Part shown: positions 37,901-51,052 of the stretch, one piece after another | How positions within the stretch are numbered: the stretch's first letter is position 1 | Layout of the letters: each line of letters starts with the position of its first letter | Origin: Archilochus colubris | Lineage: Eukaryota > Chordata > Aves > Apodiformes > Trochilidae | Direction: 5' to 3' | Assembly (NCBI GenBank): GCA_023079485.1 | Contig: CM041084.1 | Coordinates: 101,164,467-101,228,466, forward strand | DNA: 64,000 nucleotides | Made by a program: the position numbers and the translations under genes | Notes under the pieces: generated by a model | Seen by the model: the letters and a program-made list of their open reading frames with translations, nothing else | Databases searched by the model: none | What the model was told of the DNA's origin: nothing

Positions 37901-38549
37901 GCAGAAGAGTGTTTAGGTTGCAACCAAATGTACTACCACATGTTGTTTTCTCTAACCATGCTTCAAAGGCAGAATGCAGATTACATTGCAGGAACCACCA
38001 AGTCTTGTACTATAATCCCTGCTGCTAACTCTCTCCTTGGTAGGCTAGGCTTCCATGTATTTTTAATCATAAAAAAATTACCATCTTTATAAAAAAAAAA
38101 AAACCCACTATCCTTATACAATGCTGACAAGCATTTTATGATTAACTTTTTATTCAAGCTTTCTTATGGGTTAAATGTAATACAGTTTGACCAATAAAAC
38201 AGGGAGATCCTGAAATCTTCCTATACAATATGTCAAGAAACCATGACCATTCTCTTGTCTTAAGCAAATACAGTTATTAAAGGAATTTATGTAGCCAGCC
38301 CACATGATATTTGGAGGTTGAAGCTGGGTTGTGTTTTCTCCTCTTCTTATCTGGCTTGCCCTCTGCTTGCAATAGTGATGCAATGGATGCCTCTGGTAGA
38401 GGTGCCTGTCTCACCATCATTTGGCACCCTTCTTGCCAGAAACAAGGGGTAATGACTGGATCAAACCATCAAAACCAACTGGACCACCTACGTAATGTTC
38501 AGCACAGGACTGGCACAGGGACCCCCCATGGTGAAGGAAATCTTGTGGG
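25922..38549. other. Presumed upstream intron or 5' flank, no gene recognised
   Basis: The gene must continue upstream because the exon at 25841-25921 begins in mid-codon, but I found no convincing 5' exon, start codon or CpG island in this 12.6 kb. The sequence is AT-rich. Local features are a T/G-rich low-complexity stretch at about 32985-33110, a run of about 13 A at 38091-38103 and several short T-runs. Open frames here are short and without protein likeness. Confidence 0.55.
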
Positions 38550-39622
38550 TGTCTTGGTTTAGTGCAGTGGTGTTTTGGAAGCTTGTGGGTGCCACAGAAG
38601 TGGCTCCTGTGAGAAGCTGCTGGAAGCTCCCCCAGTTCCAACTCTGGCCCCATCTCTGGCCAAGGCAGAGCAGATATGGGAAGCTGGATACACCTCTGTG
38701 AGTAACATGTTTGAGAAAGGGAAAACAAAACTGCAAAAATAAAATTCCTGCAGAGGGGAGGAGGTGGAAAGAGCAATGCCAAGGCAAAGACACTGAAGTC
38801 AGTGAGGAGGAAGAGGGAGAAGGCTCCCCAGCAGAGATTTCCCATAGAGCCCATTGTGAGATGGCAGCTGTGCCCCCGCAACCTATGGAAGAGCACAGTG
38901 GGGTAAATGTGGATTTGTAGCCCCTGAAGTGTCACAGGTGGGCAGATGTGAAGCAGCAGCAAGTGCACGATCTCGGGGAGGGTCAGATGTGGATCTGTAG
39001 CCGTGTAGGGCCTGGTGTCAGAGGAGGTGACTGCTCCCGCAGCAGCCGTGACTCTGTGTGCAGCCCGGGCTGGAGCAGTCTGTGCCTGAGGGACTGCACC
39101 TGTGGGAGGGACTCATGTCCCAGGGGTTCCTGAAGGACTCTCTGCCATGAGAGGGACCCTGCGTTGGAGCTGGAGAAGGCTGTGAGGAGGCCCTGAGGAG
39201 GAAGGAGCGGCAGAAACACCGTGTGGGGAACTGATCCTAAACCCCCCCTGCCTCTCCCCTGTGCCCTGAGGGGGAGGCAGCAAGGAAGGGATCCAGGACT
39301 GGGAGGAAGGGATGGGTGGGGGGGAATGGGTTACAATCTGATTCCGTGTGGGGAACTGATCCTAAACCCCCCCTGCCTCTCCCCTGTGCCCTGAGGGGGA
39401 GGCAGCAAGGAAGGGATCCAGGACTGGGAGGAAGGGATGGGTGGGGGGGAATGGGTTACAATCTGATTGTTTTCTTTTTTTTTTTTTCTGATAGATTGAA
39501 TTATTTTTTTTTTCCTAAATTGTGTTTGCCTGGTTTTGCCCTTGACCATAACTGGGGAGTGGAAACCTGCCTTGATTAATGAGCTTTAGATGGTTGGTAC
39601 CAGCTGGGTTTACACCATGACA
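38550..39622 (+). mobile_element. Solo LTR of an avian endogenous retrovirus, 5-bp target-site duplication
   Basis: The element opens TGTCTTGGTTTAG and closes GGTTTACACCATGACA, the TG...CA ends of an LTR. It is flanked on both sides by GTGGG (38545-38549 and 39623-39627), a 5-bp duplication typical of ERVL-type insertions. Its internal text, with GAGGAAGGAGCGGCAGAAAC and, near the end, TGTTTGCCTGGTTTTGCC, resembles a common bird LTR family as I remember it. No retroviral coding sequence is present, so it is a recombined solo copy. It contains a 125-bp tandem duplication. Open frames inside it are fortuitous. Confidence 0.85.
39219..39468 (+). repeat. 125-bp tandem duplication inside the solo LTR
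   Basis: Copies at 39219-39343 and 39344-39468 are nearly identical, from CCGTGTGGGGAACTGATCC to GTTACAATCTGATT. The near-identity implies a recent duplication. As the rest of the LTR occurs once, it arose inside the element. An assembly artefact is possible. Confidence 0.93.
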
Positions 39623-39627
39623 GTGGG

Positions 39628-42600
39628 AGGAGATCCTCATGGTGGGAAACATTGGACTCTCATTCCTGGACTTGAGATGAAGCTTGTTGTACTACTGCCA
39701 TTTGGATTGTGATTAACTTACCCTCAACACTCATCCGAGCCACCTGGGGCATCCGCCCTGGTTCCCTGTTGGGTTAGGGACCCTGACTTCTCTGGGGCCA
39801 TACACGAGCTGTAGCTGTAGTGGCTCATTGTGAATGCAAGATGCAGCCATGTAGTGGTTAGTGAGTGTTATCCGCTGTCATTCCAGCAGATGGCTTTTTT
39901 AGTTATTATTTTTTTAAAACGAGTATTTGAGCCAAGCAAGGGTTCATCAGTGTCTCTAGTGCAGCCACAGCCCTGCTAATCAGTCTCCTGTCAGAGCACA
40001 CTAATGAACTCTGCTGTGTGGGCAGAAGGCACTCACGGTCTCAAGAGATGCAAAGGGACAGCCTGGTGGGCTGTGAAAGTCTGTCCTGTGACAAGTTTCC
40101 ATCTCAGAGATAGCCTACAATTTTCAAACACTTCTAAGGAAGGAAAAGTGTATTTTAAAGGTTTGAATTAAGATTTTTTAAATGTTTGGGGTTTTTTTCC
40201 CTCTTTCCTTTGTCCTAGGACACAAACATACTCTTGAATTTGGAGGAGATGGGCAATAAAATATTTTTATGGTTACCTAATGGGTTGCTACAGCATTTAA
40301 TCACTCACTGAACACTCATCCATTCCCTGTTGTGAGTGTTGTCACTAGAACAGCTGACTCGACTACATTTTGAGAAAGGTAGTTTTGGGAAAAAAGTGCT
40401 TTTACTCCTCCGTGTTTTAGGTTTGAATTAACTATGTAGGTGTCCACCAGAAGCCTACGATTAGCTATTTTGTTGTGCTGTCTTTTGAAAATCTTATCAG
40501 AGCAATCCTTGCCTGGAGAGAGTGTTTTCAGAGGAATTCCTTATTTTGTGTGGAAATTGGATGCCCTTTACAGATTTGATACCTCTCTCTACCATTTACA
40601 GATTCTGTGGTGAGCATTTAGTCTCAGGGATGTTAACCTTTCTAAACTCTGAAGTCTGAAAATCTTCTGTTTACAGGCTGGTCTTCCCTTAAATGAAATC
40701 TAGGGTTTTTTTACACATCTGGTGCCCTAACTGCTGCTTCTCTGTCCGGATCATCCTCTAATGGACCTTGGCTAGGAGGAGGTCAGCACTTTTCCTTAGG
40801 TGAACCCCAACTACTCATCTCAGTTCTTACATCAGCTGTGCAGAAACAACTAATGGCAGATGGACACTTAGCTGTGACCCACCAGTCTCTCTCTTTGCTA
40901 TGTATCAGAGATAGGCTTGATTCTTCTCTACTAGCAAGCACAGGGCAGGATATGCTTAGTGGTCTATGCTGATGTGTAGAACATGCATGCCTGGGCACAA
41001 GTCTGGACTTAGACCTGCACCAGATGCACAACATGAACTACCCTTTGTGAGGTTCCTTATGGAGACACAATGGAAGGATGTTGAAGCTGATGCTGAATCT
41101 CCTATATATTTTCCCACCAAGGGCTTGTGTAGCATGTGTAATATTGCAATAAAATCAGATGTCATCTACTTATAGCTGTTTTTTATTTAAGTAGCATGCA
41201 AAGAATGAAAAAATCTTTTATATTTTCTAGCTTCTGGAAGTGGCAAGGGCTTACACAATAAAATACAGTGGGGGTATATGCAGTGCTCATGTAATTGACA
41301 ATAAAGTACTAGGAAAATTTTCTTTCCTGCACCATATTCATTTCTTAATTGCAGTCTTGTTAGATTATCTTTTAATAAAGAGCTGGCTTGAACCTGTCAC
41401 ACAGTCGTACCTAGTATCTTTCCCTCTCTATTGTGACTCCATGCTCACAATACCCTGAACAGCATAGTCTCTTGGAGCACATTTCTCTGCTTTGGCTAAC
41501 TAGAATTTCATGGCAGTATGTGCAGACTGCCTGGACACCTCCTGCCCCAGTGGAGAAGAGTGAATGTGAGAGGCTAAAAACACAAACAGGTGAAATTTTT
41601 AGGAAATTTAATCTTAATTATTTTATACTTACTATTATTTTTTAAACAATATCTTTGATGTCTGCCACCCAGGTACAAATAGCTAAAAATCACATAGGAG
41701 TCCTAACAGTTAATTTTTCTTTGTCTGTCTGTCTGTAAGGATATCATATTCTGATTTTCTCCAGTTCCTGAAGAATAATTTGGCTGCCTGTGCAAGCTTG
41801 ATTTGAGTGTGATTCCACAGCTGCAGAAGCCTATTGATATGTGATGGTGAGCAAATCACTGAGTTTTTTTCAGGGCTCAGCTGTTTAAAATATACTGAAT
41901 GCAAAATCATTGGTAAGTTACAATGTGTTTAAATTACTCTAATTAAAGCTTCTGTAGTATGGCATGGTTCATGATATTTCATTGCAAATTATAGCTCATG
42001 TACCTACCATGGCAAGCAGGCGTTATCCCTTATCTCTTTATTCAAAAACTAGAAAGAATGGGAAGAAACAAACTTTTTAAGCTAAATTGCAGGCTAACAA
42101 GCTGAAGCCTTTTGACAAATTTTTTAGCACCTCTACAATGAGACAAACAGTTAAATTATGGGTCTGAAGAGCTTCATCGGATGGTGGGAGAAAGAGAAAT
42201 CCCTCTGTAGGAAGGTCTATTTTTAACAACTTGTCTATACCATACAAAAGGGTGCACTTAAAAATTACTCATCAAGTTGTGTACCATACTGTGCAGATTG
42301 CAAGTCTTCCTGCTGCAGACAGGAGCAAGTCAAGCTGATTAATGGCAAGTACACATTAAACTACAGGGATGGATGCTGGGGAGGATGGGTTTGGGGATTT
42401 TACATTATGATGAAGATCAGCAGGGAGAATCTTAAAAAATACCTCCCTGGCTTCACTGAAGATAGGTGTTATAGAGTTACTGAAGTGCCTTTTTCATGTT
42501 TCCTGCTAAAGCTTGAATTGCTTTTGCTGTCTTGGCATGTTCAAAGACAGGCTTGGGTATTAATGATTCACTGTAAAGATATTTCCAAGCAAGTGTCAAT

Positions 42601-43129
42601 AGAGGTTTCCAGCCAGCCAGGCTGCAGTCACCCACTCTGGGAATGGACTTTCCCATAGCTGCTAGAACTATTGCCCATGCACCTGCACAGTTTAATTATA
42701 CAGTTAGATTAACTGTTAAGATTACCTAGTGGTCTCAGAAGGTCTGGGGACCTGATGTATGAAAAACAGCACCTTGAACTGCTGGGTGTGCAGAGCTTAG
42801 GGGTGACAAAACTTTGTTATGGGTGCAGCACTGCACCCATGTTGACAGGAACTTAGTAGCGTAGAGTTTGATGAACTTGTACTGCATCTAGGCCTAATCT
42901 GGCATGGGATGTACATAGAGAAGCTTGTACCTCTGCATTTTCATGTTCAAATATAGCTTTTTGTGAAGAATTTTTTTTCCAAGTCTACACTCAGGGTTTA
43001 TATAGTGTTTTTCCTTTCTTATATTGAAATTTGAAGTGATGACAGAAGGAGGAAAAAGGAGAACACAGACATTCATAGCATGGGGAAGGAGGTGCTGGGA
43101 GTCCATGAGCAGCCCCAGAGCTATGGTGT
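39628..43129. other. Intergenic or intronic sequence, no gene recognised
   Basis: Mostly AT-rich single-copy sequence without supported exons. A (GTCT)n microsatellite lies at 41721-41736. The frame at 40783-41034 on the minus strand and its neighbours have no family likeness and overlap other chance frames. Confidence 0.6.
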
Positions 43130-45135
43130 TGTTGAAGGGATAGACTGGTTTGTATAACTAGAGCGTTGTGGTGGATGACTGCAAGCCTTCTTTATGAAGG
43201 ACAGCCTGGGCAGACAAGAAGGAGACATTGTACACCTTGCAGAATAATTAATCAGATACACAAGGGACTGCTATAAAATAGGTACCAGATTTGTCCAGAT
43301 GGGTAGGGAACAGAAGAGACACTGTGGTGGATGTCTGCCACAGACAATGATCAAGAGCAGTAGCTGAGCAAAGCTGAGTTTCTGGAAGAACCCTCATGAT
43401 ACTGCCCTGGAAGGCAACAGAACTCAGAAGAGCTGGTTGATCTGCCCAGACAATCTTCTCAGAAGGTAAGAAAGGACTGTTTCAGTGCTCAAGAAAATTA
43501 ATATGTGCCAGGATGCTAGCTGGGCTGAGTGTGTAATACCCACGTGAGCTCAAGCACAAAGGAAAAAGGTGAAGGCTACTCAGAGATAATTCACAATTTC
43601 CACCCAGAGTTATTCCAGCAAGAAAGTTTGGCAAGAGAAGCAGAGCTGGCTTTGACACTGGCTAGGTGTGAAGGGCAAGAAGATGACATTCTTTAGTTAA
43701 TTTGGCAGCAAAAGGAATGCCAGAGAATATGTGGGCATACTGGTGCCTATGAGCAGGCAACCTAGCAACAAAGGACATTAAAGAGGCCCAGATTCTCAAG
43801 GTCCTCTTCATGTTAGTGTTTATTGGTAAGGTTTGATCTCAGACCTCACAGTCTCTGTTTCTAGTAGCAGTATTTAGAAAAGTGATATAGAGGAGACCAA
43901 CATGCATATCTCCTCCGTGATAAAGAACTGAATTCAGGGACAGAGCTGAAGGAGATGGCCAATGTCACAAAAGACTTGATGTTCAGCGAGGTTTCCCATG
44001 ACTGGAAAAAGAGGAACCTAATGCCCAATTTCAAAAAAGTAATGAAGGAATAACAATATCCTGGTCAGCCTTACATCAGTAAATAGGAACATTATAGAGC
44101 AGGTCCTCATAGAAGCCCTTTCCAGGTACATGAAGGACATAGTCTTTGAGAACAGCTAGTACAGACTTACCATGAGCCAACCTGACTGCATTGTGCCACA
44201 AAAAATTACAAGCTCTCTAGAGAAGGAGAGAGGGATGGATGATGCATATCTTTGCTCTAGCTTCTATGTTGATGGGGTTTTCCATAGTAAATATATAGGC
44301 AAATTGAGGAAATAAGGACCGTGAGGATGTACTGCAAGGTGGATAAAAAACCACCTGAGTTTTTGGACTAACACAGTAGTGGTCAGTAGTTGGAGGTCCT
44401 GGCAGCCATATAAAAGTAATATGCCTCAGGGATTGTACTGTTTAATGTCTTTGTTGGCCATCTTAGTAAGGGGATGGAGTGTTCTTTTAGCAAACTGGTG
44501 GGGTTTAAGTAATTCAGGGAGAAGCAGCTGAAAGACTGAAGGACAGGACTATTACGATGGGGAACCTTAGCAAGATGACAGCAAACTCATGATGCTCAGC
44601 TCAACAAACACAATTGTGGAGTCCTGTGTCTGGGGTGGGACAACCCAATGCATGCACTGTCTGTGGAGCAGGTTTATAGGATGACACCTGTGAACCCTGA
44701 CAGGTTTAAAATGAGGCAGCCACACACTTTTATGGCAAAGGGAACAATCTGCATCCATGCGTGACAAGACTTAGAAGAGGTTGAGCAAAATGCTTCTTCC
44801 TTTCCTCTTGGTACTTGTAAGACCAGTTCTGGAGAGCTGTGTCCATGCTGGGACTCCCCAGTGCAAGTGATGTCTGGGGATTGCAGCACAACACATAGGA
44901 GAGGATAAGAGAAGGAATTTGTGTGTTCAGCATTAAAAAGCATAGAAAAAGGAGATTAAATTGCTGCTTGTAACTACATGTGGGGGTTATTACAGAGGAT
45001 ATGGGGATAGACTTGGCAGTACATAGTGACAGAACAAGAGGCCATGGCTGCATCCTGGGTAAATCCCAGTGGTTAAGCTCTGGAAGAAGCTGCCTGGAGG
45101 GGCTGAGCAACCTTCATCCTAGGAAAATGTCAGCC
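43130..45135 (+). mobile_element. Old degraded CR1 LINE, sense orientation
   Basis: The plus strand carries scrambled remains of CR1 ORF2. They include AGAGCAGGTCCTCATAGAAG near 44096, a CCTCAGGGATTGTACTGTTTAATG segment reminiscent of the reverse-transcriptase PQG...LFN block near 44425, and GACTCCCCAGTGCAAGTGAT near 44853. Many frameshifts and stops break the frame. The 3' tail is not visible, and the 5' boundary near 43130 is approximate. Confidence 0.6.
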
Positions 45136-46180
45136 CTCCACTGACCAAACCCAGACTGTTGAAATCTGCTTTAAATCTCTGATGAACACCAGACTGATTA
45201 CTTTTTGTCATAATCCTAGAGACCATGCAGAAGGTTTGCCAACTATTTTCTTTGCAGCCAAACTTTTACATATTTGGATAGTCTCTTCTCTCTCACCTTT
45301 CTCAGGTACTTCAAGTTCTTTCATCCCTTCCTCTTGAAGAGTTTTAAACTGAACTGATTTTTCCTGGGGTTTTTCTTCCTCCTTATAACTCTCTGCAACT
45401 TGTGGTATCCAGTACTGGACATTAGGCCCTGGCTGCTGAACCTAAGCACTACATGAGCTGAAAAAAAGCCCCAGCAACCCTCTAAAGTGTGATGCTCAGG
45501 TTACAACATATGAAAATTCAGCTTGCTTTTGTTGAAATAACATCACAACACCTGCATGGATGCAGTTTGTGGTCAACTCTACAAGCTAGTTCAGCTTCTG
45601 AAGTAATGCTGTTCAGCTTCATGCTTCCTACTCTTTACGTGCTTTGCTATCTTGCTCCTCTGGAGTTTCATGTGTTAAAATTAATTTTATGGATTTACAA
45701 CAATTTTTTTTATGGATTTACAATTTTTCAAAGATGCAGAGTTTGTGATGTTCCTTTCAGAGTGCTCCAAACGGGCACTTGTTCCTAGTCTGAAATGGAA
45801 ATTATTAACAGAAATGTTGGATTGTGGCAATGTGTTACCCAACACCCCAGATTTTTAGCTAACAAGTTCAGCTCCAGTGACAGATATTTTCAGTACTGAG
45901 AGCAGATAACCAAGGGTAGAAAAACTCTGCCATTTCATGATGCTTTTGGCTTGTTCTTCCTGGGTTTGGAAGCTAAGTTTTGTTTTGTTTCCCAAATTTC
46001 ATTTTTGGAGATATTTTCTGAACTTTTCCTGTTAGCAGACCACTCTGTCCTTTTGTCCAAGATTATTCTGGTTAATTTCCCTAGACTCTTTCCTGGAATT
46101 TCAGCCATCCTGTCAATTAGAATATCTTCAACTCTTTAGGAATACTAAGGATTTTCTTCCAGATTCTGTACTGTATCTTA
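45136..46180. other. Unannotated stretch between two CR1 copies
   Basis: No exon or repeat family recognised. The open frame at 45489-45788 has hydrophobic stretches but repeats ATGGATTTACAA twice and has no known likeness; I treat it as chance. Confidence 0.5.
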
Positions 46181-46590
46181 GAATCATAGAATTATAGAAT
46201 CATAGAATTGGCTGGGTTGGAAGGGACCTCAGAGATCATCGAGTCCAACCCTTTTACCACCATTGTGGTTGCTAGACTATGGCACTGAGTGCCACATCCA
46301 GTCTCTTTTTAAATAACTCCAGGGACGGAGAATCCACTACTTCCCTGGGCAGCCCATTCCAATGCCGGATCACTGTCTCCGTAAAGAAATTCTTTCTAAT
46401 ATCTAACCTAAATTTCCCCTGGCACAACTTAAGACCATGCTCTCTTGTCTTGTTGAAAGTCGTCCGGCAAAAGAGACCAACGTCCACGTGGTTACAACCT
46501 CCTTTCAGGGAGTTGTAGACAGCGATGAGGTCTCCCCTGAGCCTCCTCTTCTCCAGGCTGAACAGCCCCAGCTCTCTCAGCCTCTCCTAG
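46181..46590 (-). mobile_element. CR1 LINE 3' fragment, antisense, relatively well preserved
   Basis: The low-coordinate end shows the complement of the CR1 tail, with repeated ATAGAATCATAGAATT, followed by GGGTTGGAAGGGACCTCAGA. The minus-strand frame 46272-46487 retains the C-terminal end of ORF2, including [20 protein letters not shown] and LDVALSA. It is 5'-truncated near 46590, as is usual for CR1. Confidence 0.95.
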
Positions 46591-49500
46591 ATCTTAGTCT
46601 TTTGTTTAAAATTGCATTAAATGTTCTGGTCACAAATAAACCTAATTGCAAATGAGATACAGATCTAAGGTATACACTCACTTAAATCAATACTTAGAAA
46701 TTCACAACATCAATAGTCACTGGCTTTGCTGATAATTTGTCTCTATGTAACCACTTAAAACTGTCTTTGTTCTCTTGGATCCTTTCCTGTTCTCTGTACA
46801 ACCTATTTTTAAAATGTAACTCTGTTTCTTTCTGCTGGCTTTTGCTTTCGTTTTGTCTCAGAAATATCCTCCATTTCATGTCGGCCAGTGCTTAATCTTC
46901 ACATGGATATTTAATTCAAACTGGACACTGCCTCACTGTTTTGGTCCAGACATTTACTAAACCTTTCTCCAGAAAGTAATCTAACATAATGGATGTTTCA
47001 CAAGCTCCACGTGGGCTGACATTACTGAAGCTGTGATTTATGTTGTTAAGATAGAAACCATGCATTGGTTTTCAGAATAAAAGCTTGATCTTAGTATTGA
47101 TAGGAATTTTTTAGCATATGGATTTTGGTCTACATATTCATACTGAGCCAGTTCTGTAAGCACAGTAAGGAAAAAAATCTAGGGATATCCTAGGGACTGA
47201 TGTTACATAATTTTTTTAATTAAACATTCTTGATTAGATATTAAATATGCAACAGTTATAAACAAGTGTTGTTTAGTAATCTTTTATTTAAATGCAAATA
47301 TTCAGAGGCTTGTAGACACATTACACATCTCTTTATCCATTGATCAGATGCAGCAGACTTGCTAAGGACAGAAAACTGACAGAAGAGAAGCAGTCTGTCC
47401 TTTGTAACGTGAAGCTTCAACATGAAGCTGAAGGAAATGCAGAAATAATCTTCATAATTCTTATTGATCTCCCTTTATATTGTTGCAAGCTAGAAAGCCA
47501 GGCTATTTATTGACTGAACTTTGGATAGCCACCTCTGATTAGCTCAGCTTTCACGAGCAAATCTTACAGTTCAGTAAAAATGCTGCATGCTGCCAGAAAG
47601 TGTGGGAAGATGTGAGGTTACAAAACAGATGTCATTTTTCTGCTTTACCAAATAAATTCAAAAATATTCACGGTTAACCTTATCACAGTTGATGACAAAA
47701 CAGAAGGTGCTGACATGCTTTTGAACTTACATTTCTCTCATCTTTATTGACAAATAAGCGAAGATATTTGTCAAAGATTGACAAAATACAAACTCACCAG
47801 AATGGAAATATACAGACTAGTATAATTTATCTGGATGAAGTCCCTCTTGCCTACAGAAGTTTTCTAGACCAAATGTAATGGTGCTCCTACATTCATGCTT
47901 CAGTTGGAAAACAGAGTAATGTCACTTAATTTCCAGCCTGGCAATCCCTTGGTCAGAAGTTTTTCCCTGGGAAACTGAGTTTACACGACATGTAAGTTTG
48001 GATTCTGCTTTAGCAAATTAAGTGGGACTGAAAGACTTGCTCCTGGGGGCTATCCCATGCTGTCTTAGGCAGATTCTCAGTGAAGGGCATTGCAGCCCTT
48101 GTTGTCTCACACTGCAGAACTTCTCAGCAGTCTCAAACAAACTCAGAAGTAAAAAACTTTGACTATGGCTATGCTACAAAGAAAAGTTTAGGGTTTATAT
48201 GTGTCCTGAATCCGTTCCAAGGAAGGAAACTTGTTGCACTAAGAGATTTGGTTAGAAAATAAACCGAGCCCCACACTCTTCACCACCCTTTTGTTGATGT
48301 ATTCAGAGGAGATGGAAATTGTCTTCTAACTCCAGATCCAGAGATAGGTGTAATCATGAACATTTGAGCAAAATAAATTAACTAGGTACCTGTTGACTTG
48401 AATATTACTAGAAATAAAGACGTCTTCTAATTTTCAACCTTCTTACTAGTAAACAAGGTTTTAAGAGTATTACAACTCAGTTCTACAGGTAGCAGAATAG
48501 AGTGAAGCGGAACTTACAAATAAGTGGAGTAAAGAAGAAAAACATGAACTTAAAACTAAACAAATAAGTTAAACACATAATCAGCAGACATGGATCAAGT
48601 CTACTTTGAAAGTCCCATAATCGTACACTCAAAATCTCACACGCTGAACTTTACCTTTTAACTCCAGAATCTTTTCTGCCCAACTACTGGACAGCTGATC
48701 GCAGCAAAATATCCTAATGCTATTCAGACAGCTTTTCCCCACAGCTGATCTGAAACACCAAGCTGTCATGGATATCTTTGGGTGACCAACACCTCTGAGT
48801 TTCAAATCTAACCTTAGAGACCACATATTTATTTGAGCAAATAAAAATTTGGCATCTAGGGATTTTTCTCCTCCAGCCAATGCAGATTGCTTAGTTTCCT
48901 CCCCTGAGATGCCATGGAGGTATCCGACAAGGAAGAATCACGTTTTTCTGTCTCTCTTGGAACCCCAGTGACAGTGTGAGATTTCCAATGCAAGCCCTCT
49001 CTTCTGAGAGAAATTAATTTCCACTTTGTATCGCATCAGTTGCAGTGCTAGAAAGTTGGAGGACTTTTGCTGGCATTTTCCTAAGCTTCTTAAAATCATC
49101 ACGTCTTAAATCCAGTAGATAAATATTCACAGGATTTTCAGTGTAAAACTGGTGATTTTGGGGTACTTTTTACAAGCCAACTTATAAAAGTTCTGCCTGG
49201 AATGAAATTAAAAGTAACAGCATCTTGGATTAACGAACATCAATTTTAAAAATAGCTGCTTTTAATTACTGAGCTCTAAATCACAAAGCCAGTGCAACAT
49301 CAAGGGTCTGATTTTCTTTATTGAATGTGAATAATATTTAAAAGTGAGATGTCTTCTAACCCTTTAATTTACACCTTCTAGGGAAGCTTCTGAGTCACGG
49401 TTTTAATTTCTCCTATTTTTTCCTCCATGGGTTGCAAAACACATTTCAAAGCCTATAAGAAGTGTAGAGACCTGATCCAAAATTCCTTGGCAAATCTCCC

Positions 49501-50960
49501 TCCTATTGTGAGGAATATTGGCTGCCAAGAATCCAAGACTGAACTCTGTAGGACAGGGTTTTTCCAGCACTCCTTAATCACTTCAAATGTCTCTTAAAAA
49601 TCTGGTCTTTGTGTATCAGGTGGCTGAAGCTTTCCTGTTTGTATTGCCCCACAGTAGCATTCATTTATGCTTAACTTGGGCATGTCAGAAAATTAAAGAA
49701 ACCCTCATCTTCCCTGTGTCTCTTGTGCCCAAAGCACAGAGGGAAGGATTTATATTAAATGGTATCACCATCAATCTCTGGTGTTACTCCCAGAAGTATA
49801 GGGAAAGGCTGATGTAAATATGTAAAATCAGTTAAGGAAAAGGCACTTTTCACAAGACTCACAGTCTTGGTTTTGCAGCCACAGAGCTCTGAGATGAATG
49901 AGATGAGTTTCATTCACAACTGAGACAAGTTTCATTCAGTTATTTGGTACATCCTGGGGATGATCTGTAACTCCCAGTAGGTGAGTTTTTCTTTACTGAT
50001 GGGAAAAAATTTCTTGACTATGATTTTATCTGAAGCCAATTGACTCCAGAGGTGCAAAAGACACATGGTGTGGGGGGTGATCACTAACCTTTTGACAGGA
50101 CATGGTGTGGTATGGGGGAACGTTTATTAGACAAACAATATTAACTTGACCTAAGACTGACTTTGAAGTTTGATCTCTAGCTAGAAGATCTATCTAATGA
50201 TTAAACCATGGAATTAGGCTCTTAGGATCATAGCTAATAAAAGCTTCGGGTGTTTATAACTGGAATACTGCAACTCTTCATTTTTGACATATGCTGACCA
50301 CAATGAAATCAAAGGACTGAGGGAGGTGATTTAAAGCCAATCACTGAGCAAAGAGCTGCTTCCAGCCAGCCCAAAGCAAGAATTATTATTGGAGCAAAGG
50401 CTGGACTCTGACCTCTTTAGAGGATGGGAGCCTGAGGGAGGCATATGAGGTAACTTGCAGCAGGGTGAGATTCATTGAACCAGAAGGGGAGGTCTTAAGG
50501 AAGCTGACTCCACTTTTCTCAACTCTGGTACACAGCTGAGATCAGGCAAGTTCTGCTTGTGGAAGGTTGTTTTCCCCTGGGCAATCACAGAAGAGAAGAA
50601 TGGGAATGACCTTGAGATTAGAAACCAAGACCTGGGGATCCATACCCCAACTGGGGCTGTGGTTTAGAAAGCAGGGTGCTTGCCAGGAAGGGCAGGCACT
50701 TTTGGGTCCAGAAGGGAAAGGGAGCATCATTGCTCACCCCTTTGCAAAGACATTTGAATTGGCTAAAAGGATGAGAGCATGAATTGCTGCCTCTTTTTCT
50801 CTTCTCTATCACTAACACAAGTCTGAAAGTCTTAAGGAAGCTGTCTTCCTACAGTGGCCTGGTAGAACTCCCCAAAATGCTTAGCACTTGCCTAGCCCAA
50901 GATAAAGGAAGATTGTAGCATTTAATGTGTTCTAATTAATCTTTACATTTTTTTCTGTAG
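46591..50960. other. Intergenic or intronic sequence, no gene recognised
   Basis: AT-rich, with no supported exon, RNA gene or repeat family. Short frames on both strands are unremarkable. Confidence 0.55.
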
Positions 50961-51052
50961 CCAACTGTACAACATGAGCTAAAATGGTTACAGAAAAGGC
51001 AAAAATGGAGCTTCAGAGCTTAACAAAGCCATCTTCAGAATCTGCAAATTTG
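50961..51052 (+). CDS. Candidate leader exon of an unidentified plus-strand gene
   Basis: A strong acceptor, TTTACATTTTTTTCTGTAG, precedes 92 bp that end at TTTG|GTGAGA, a good donor. Inside, an ATG at 50984-50986 in strong context (AAAATGG) opens 23 codons beginning MVTEKAKMELQSLTKPSSES and leaving in phase 0. A three-codon upstream frame (ATG AGC TAA) precedes it. No downstream partner exon could be joined with confidence; the cysteine-rich frame at 56651-57109 is the only plausible candidate. It may be a chance arrangement. Confidence 0.22.

Noticed and set aside
38417..38968. 183-codon minus-strand frame
   Set aside because: It lies across the 5' edge of the solo LTR; the protein has no likeness and the frame is best explained by LTR base composition.
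39883..39896. CCAGCAGATGGCTT, resembling a CTCF core
   Set aside because: Two of the defined positions fail and there is no supporting context.
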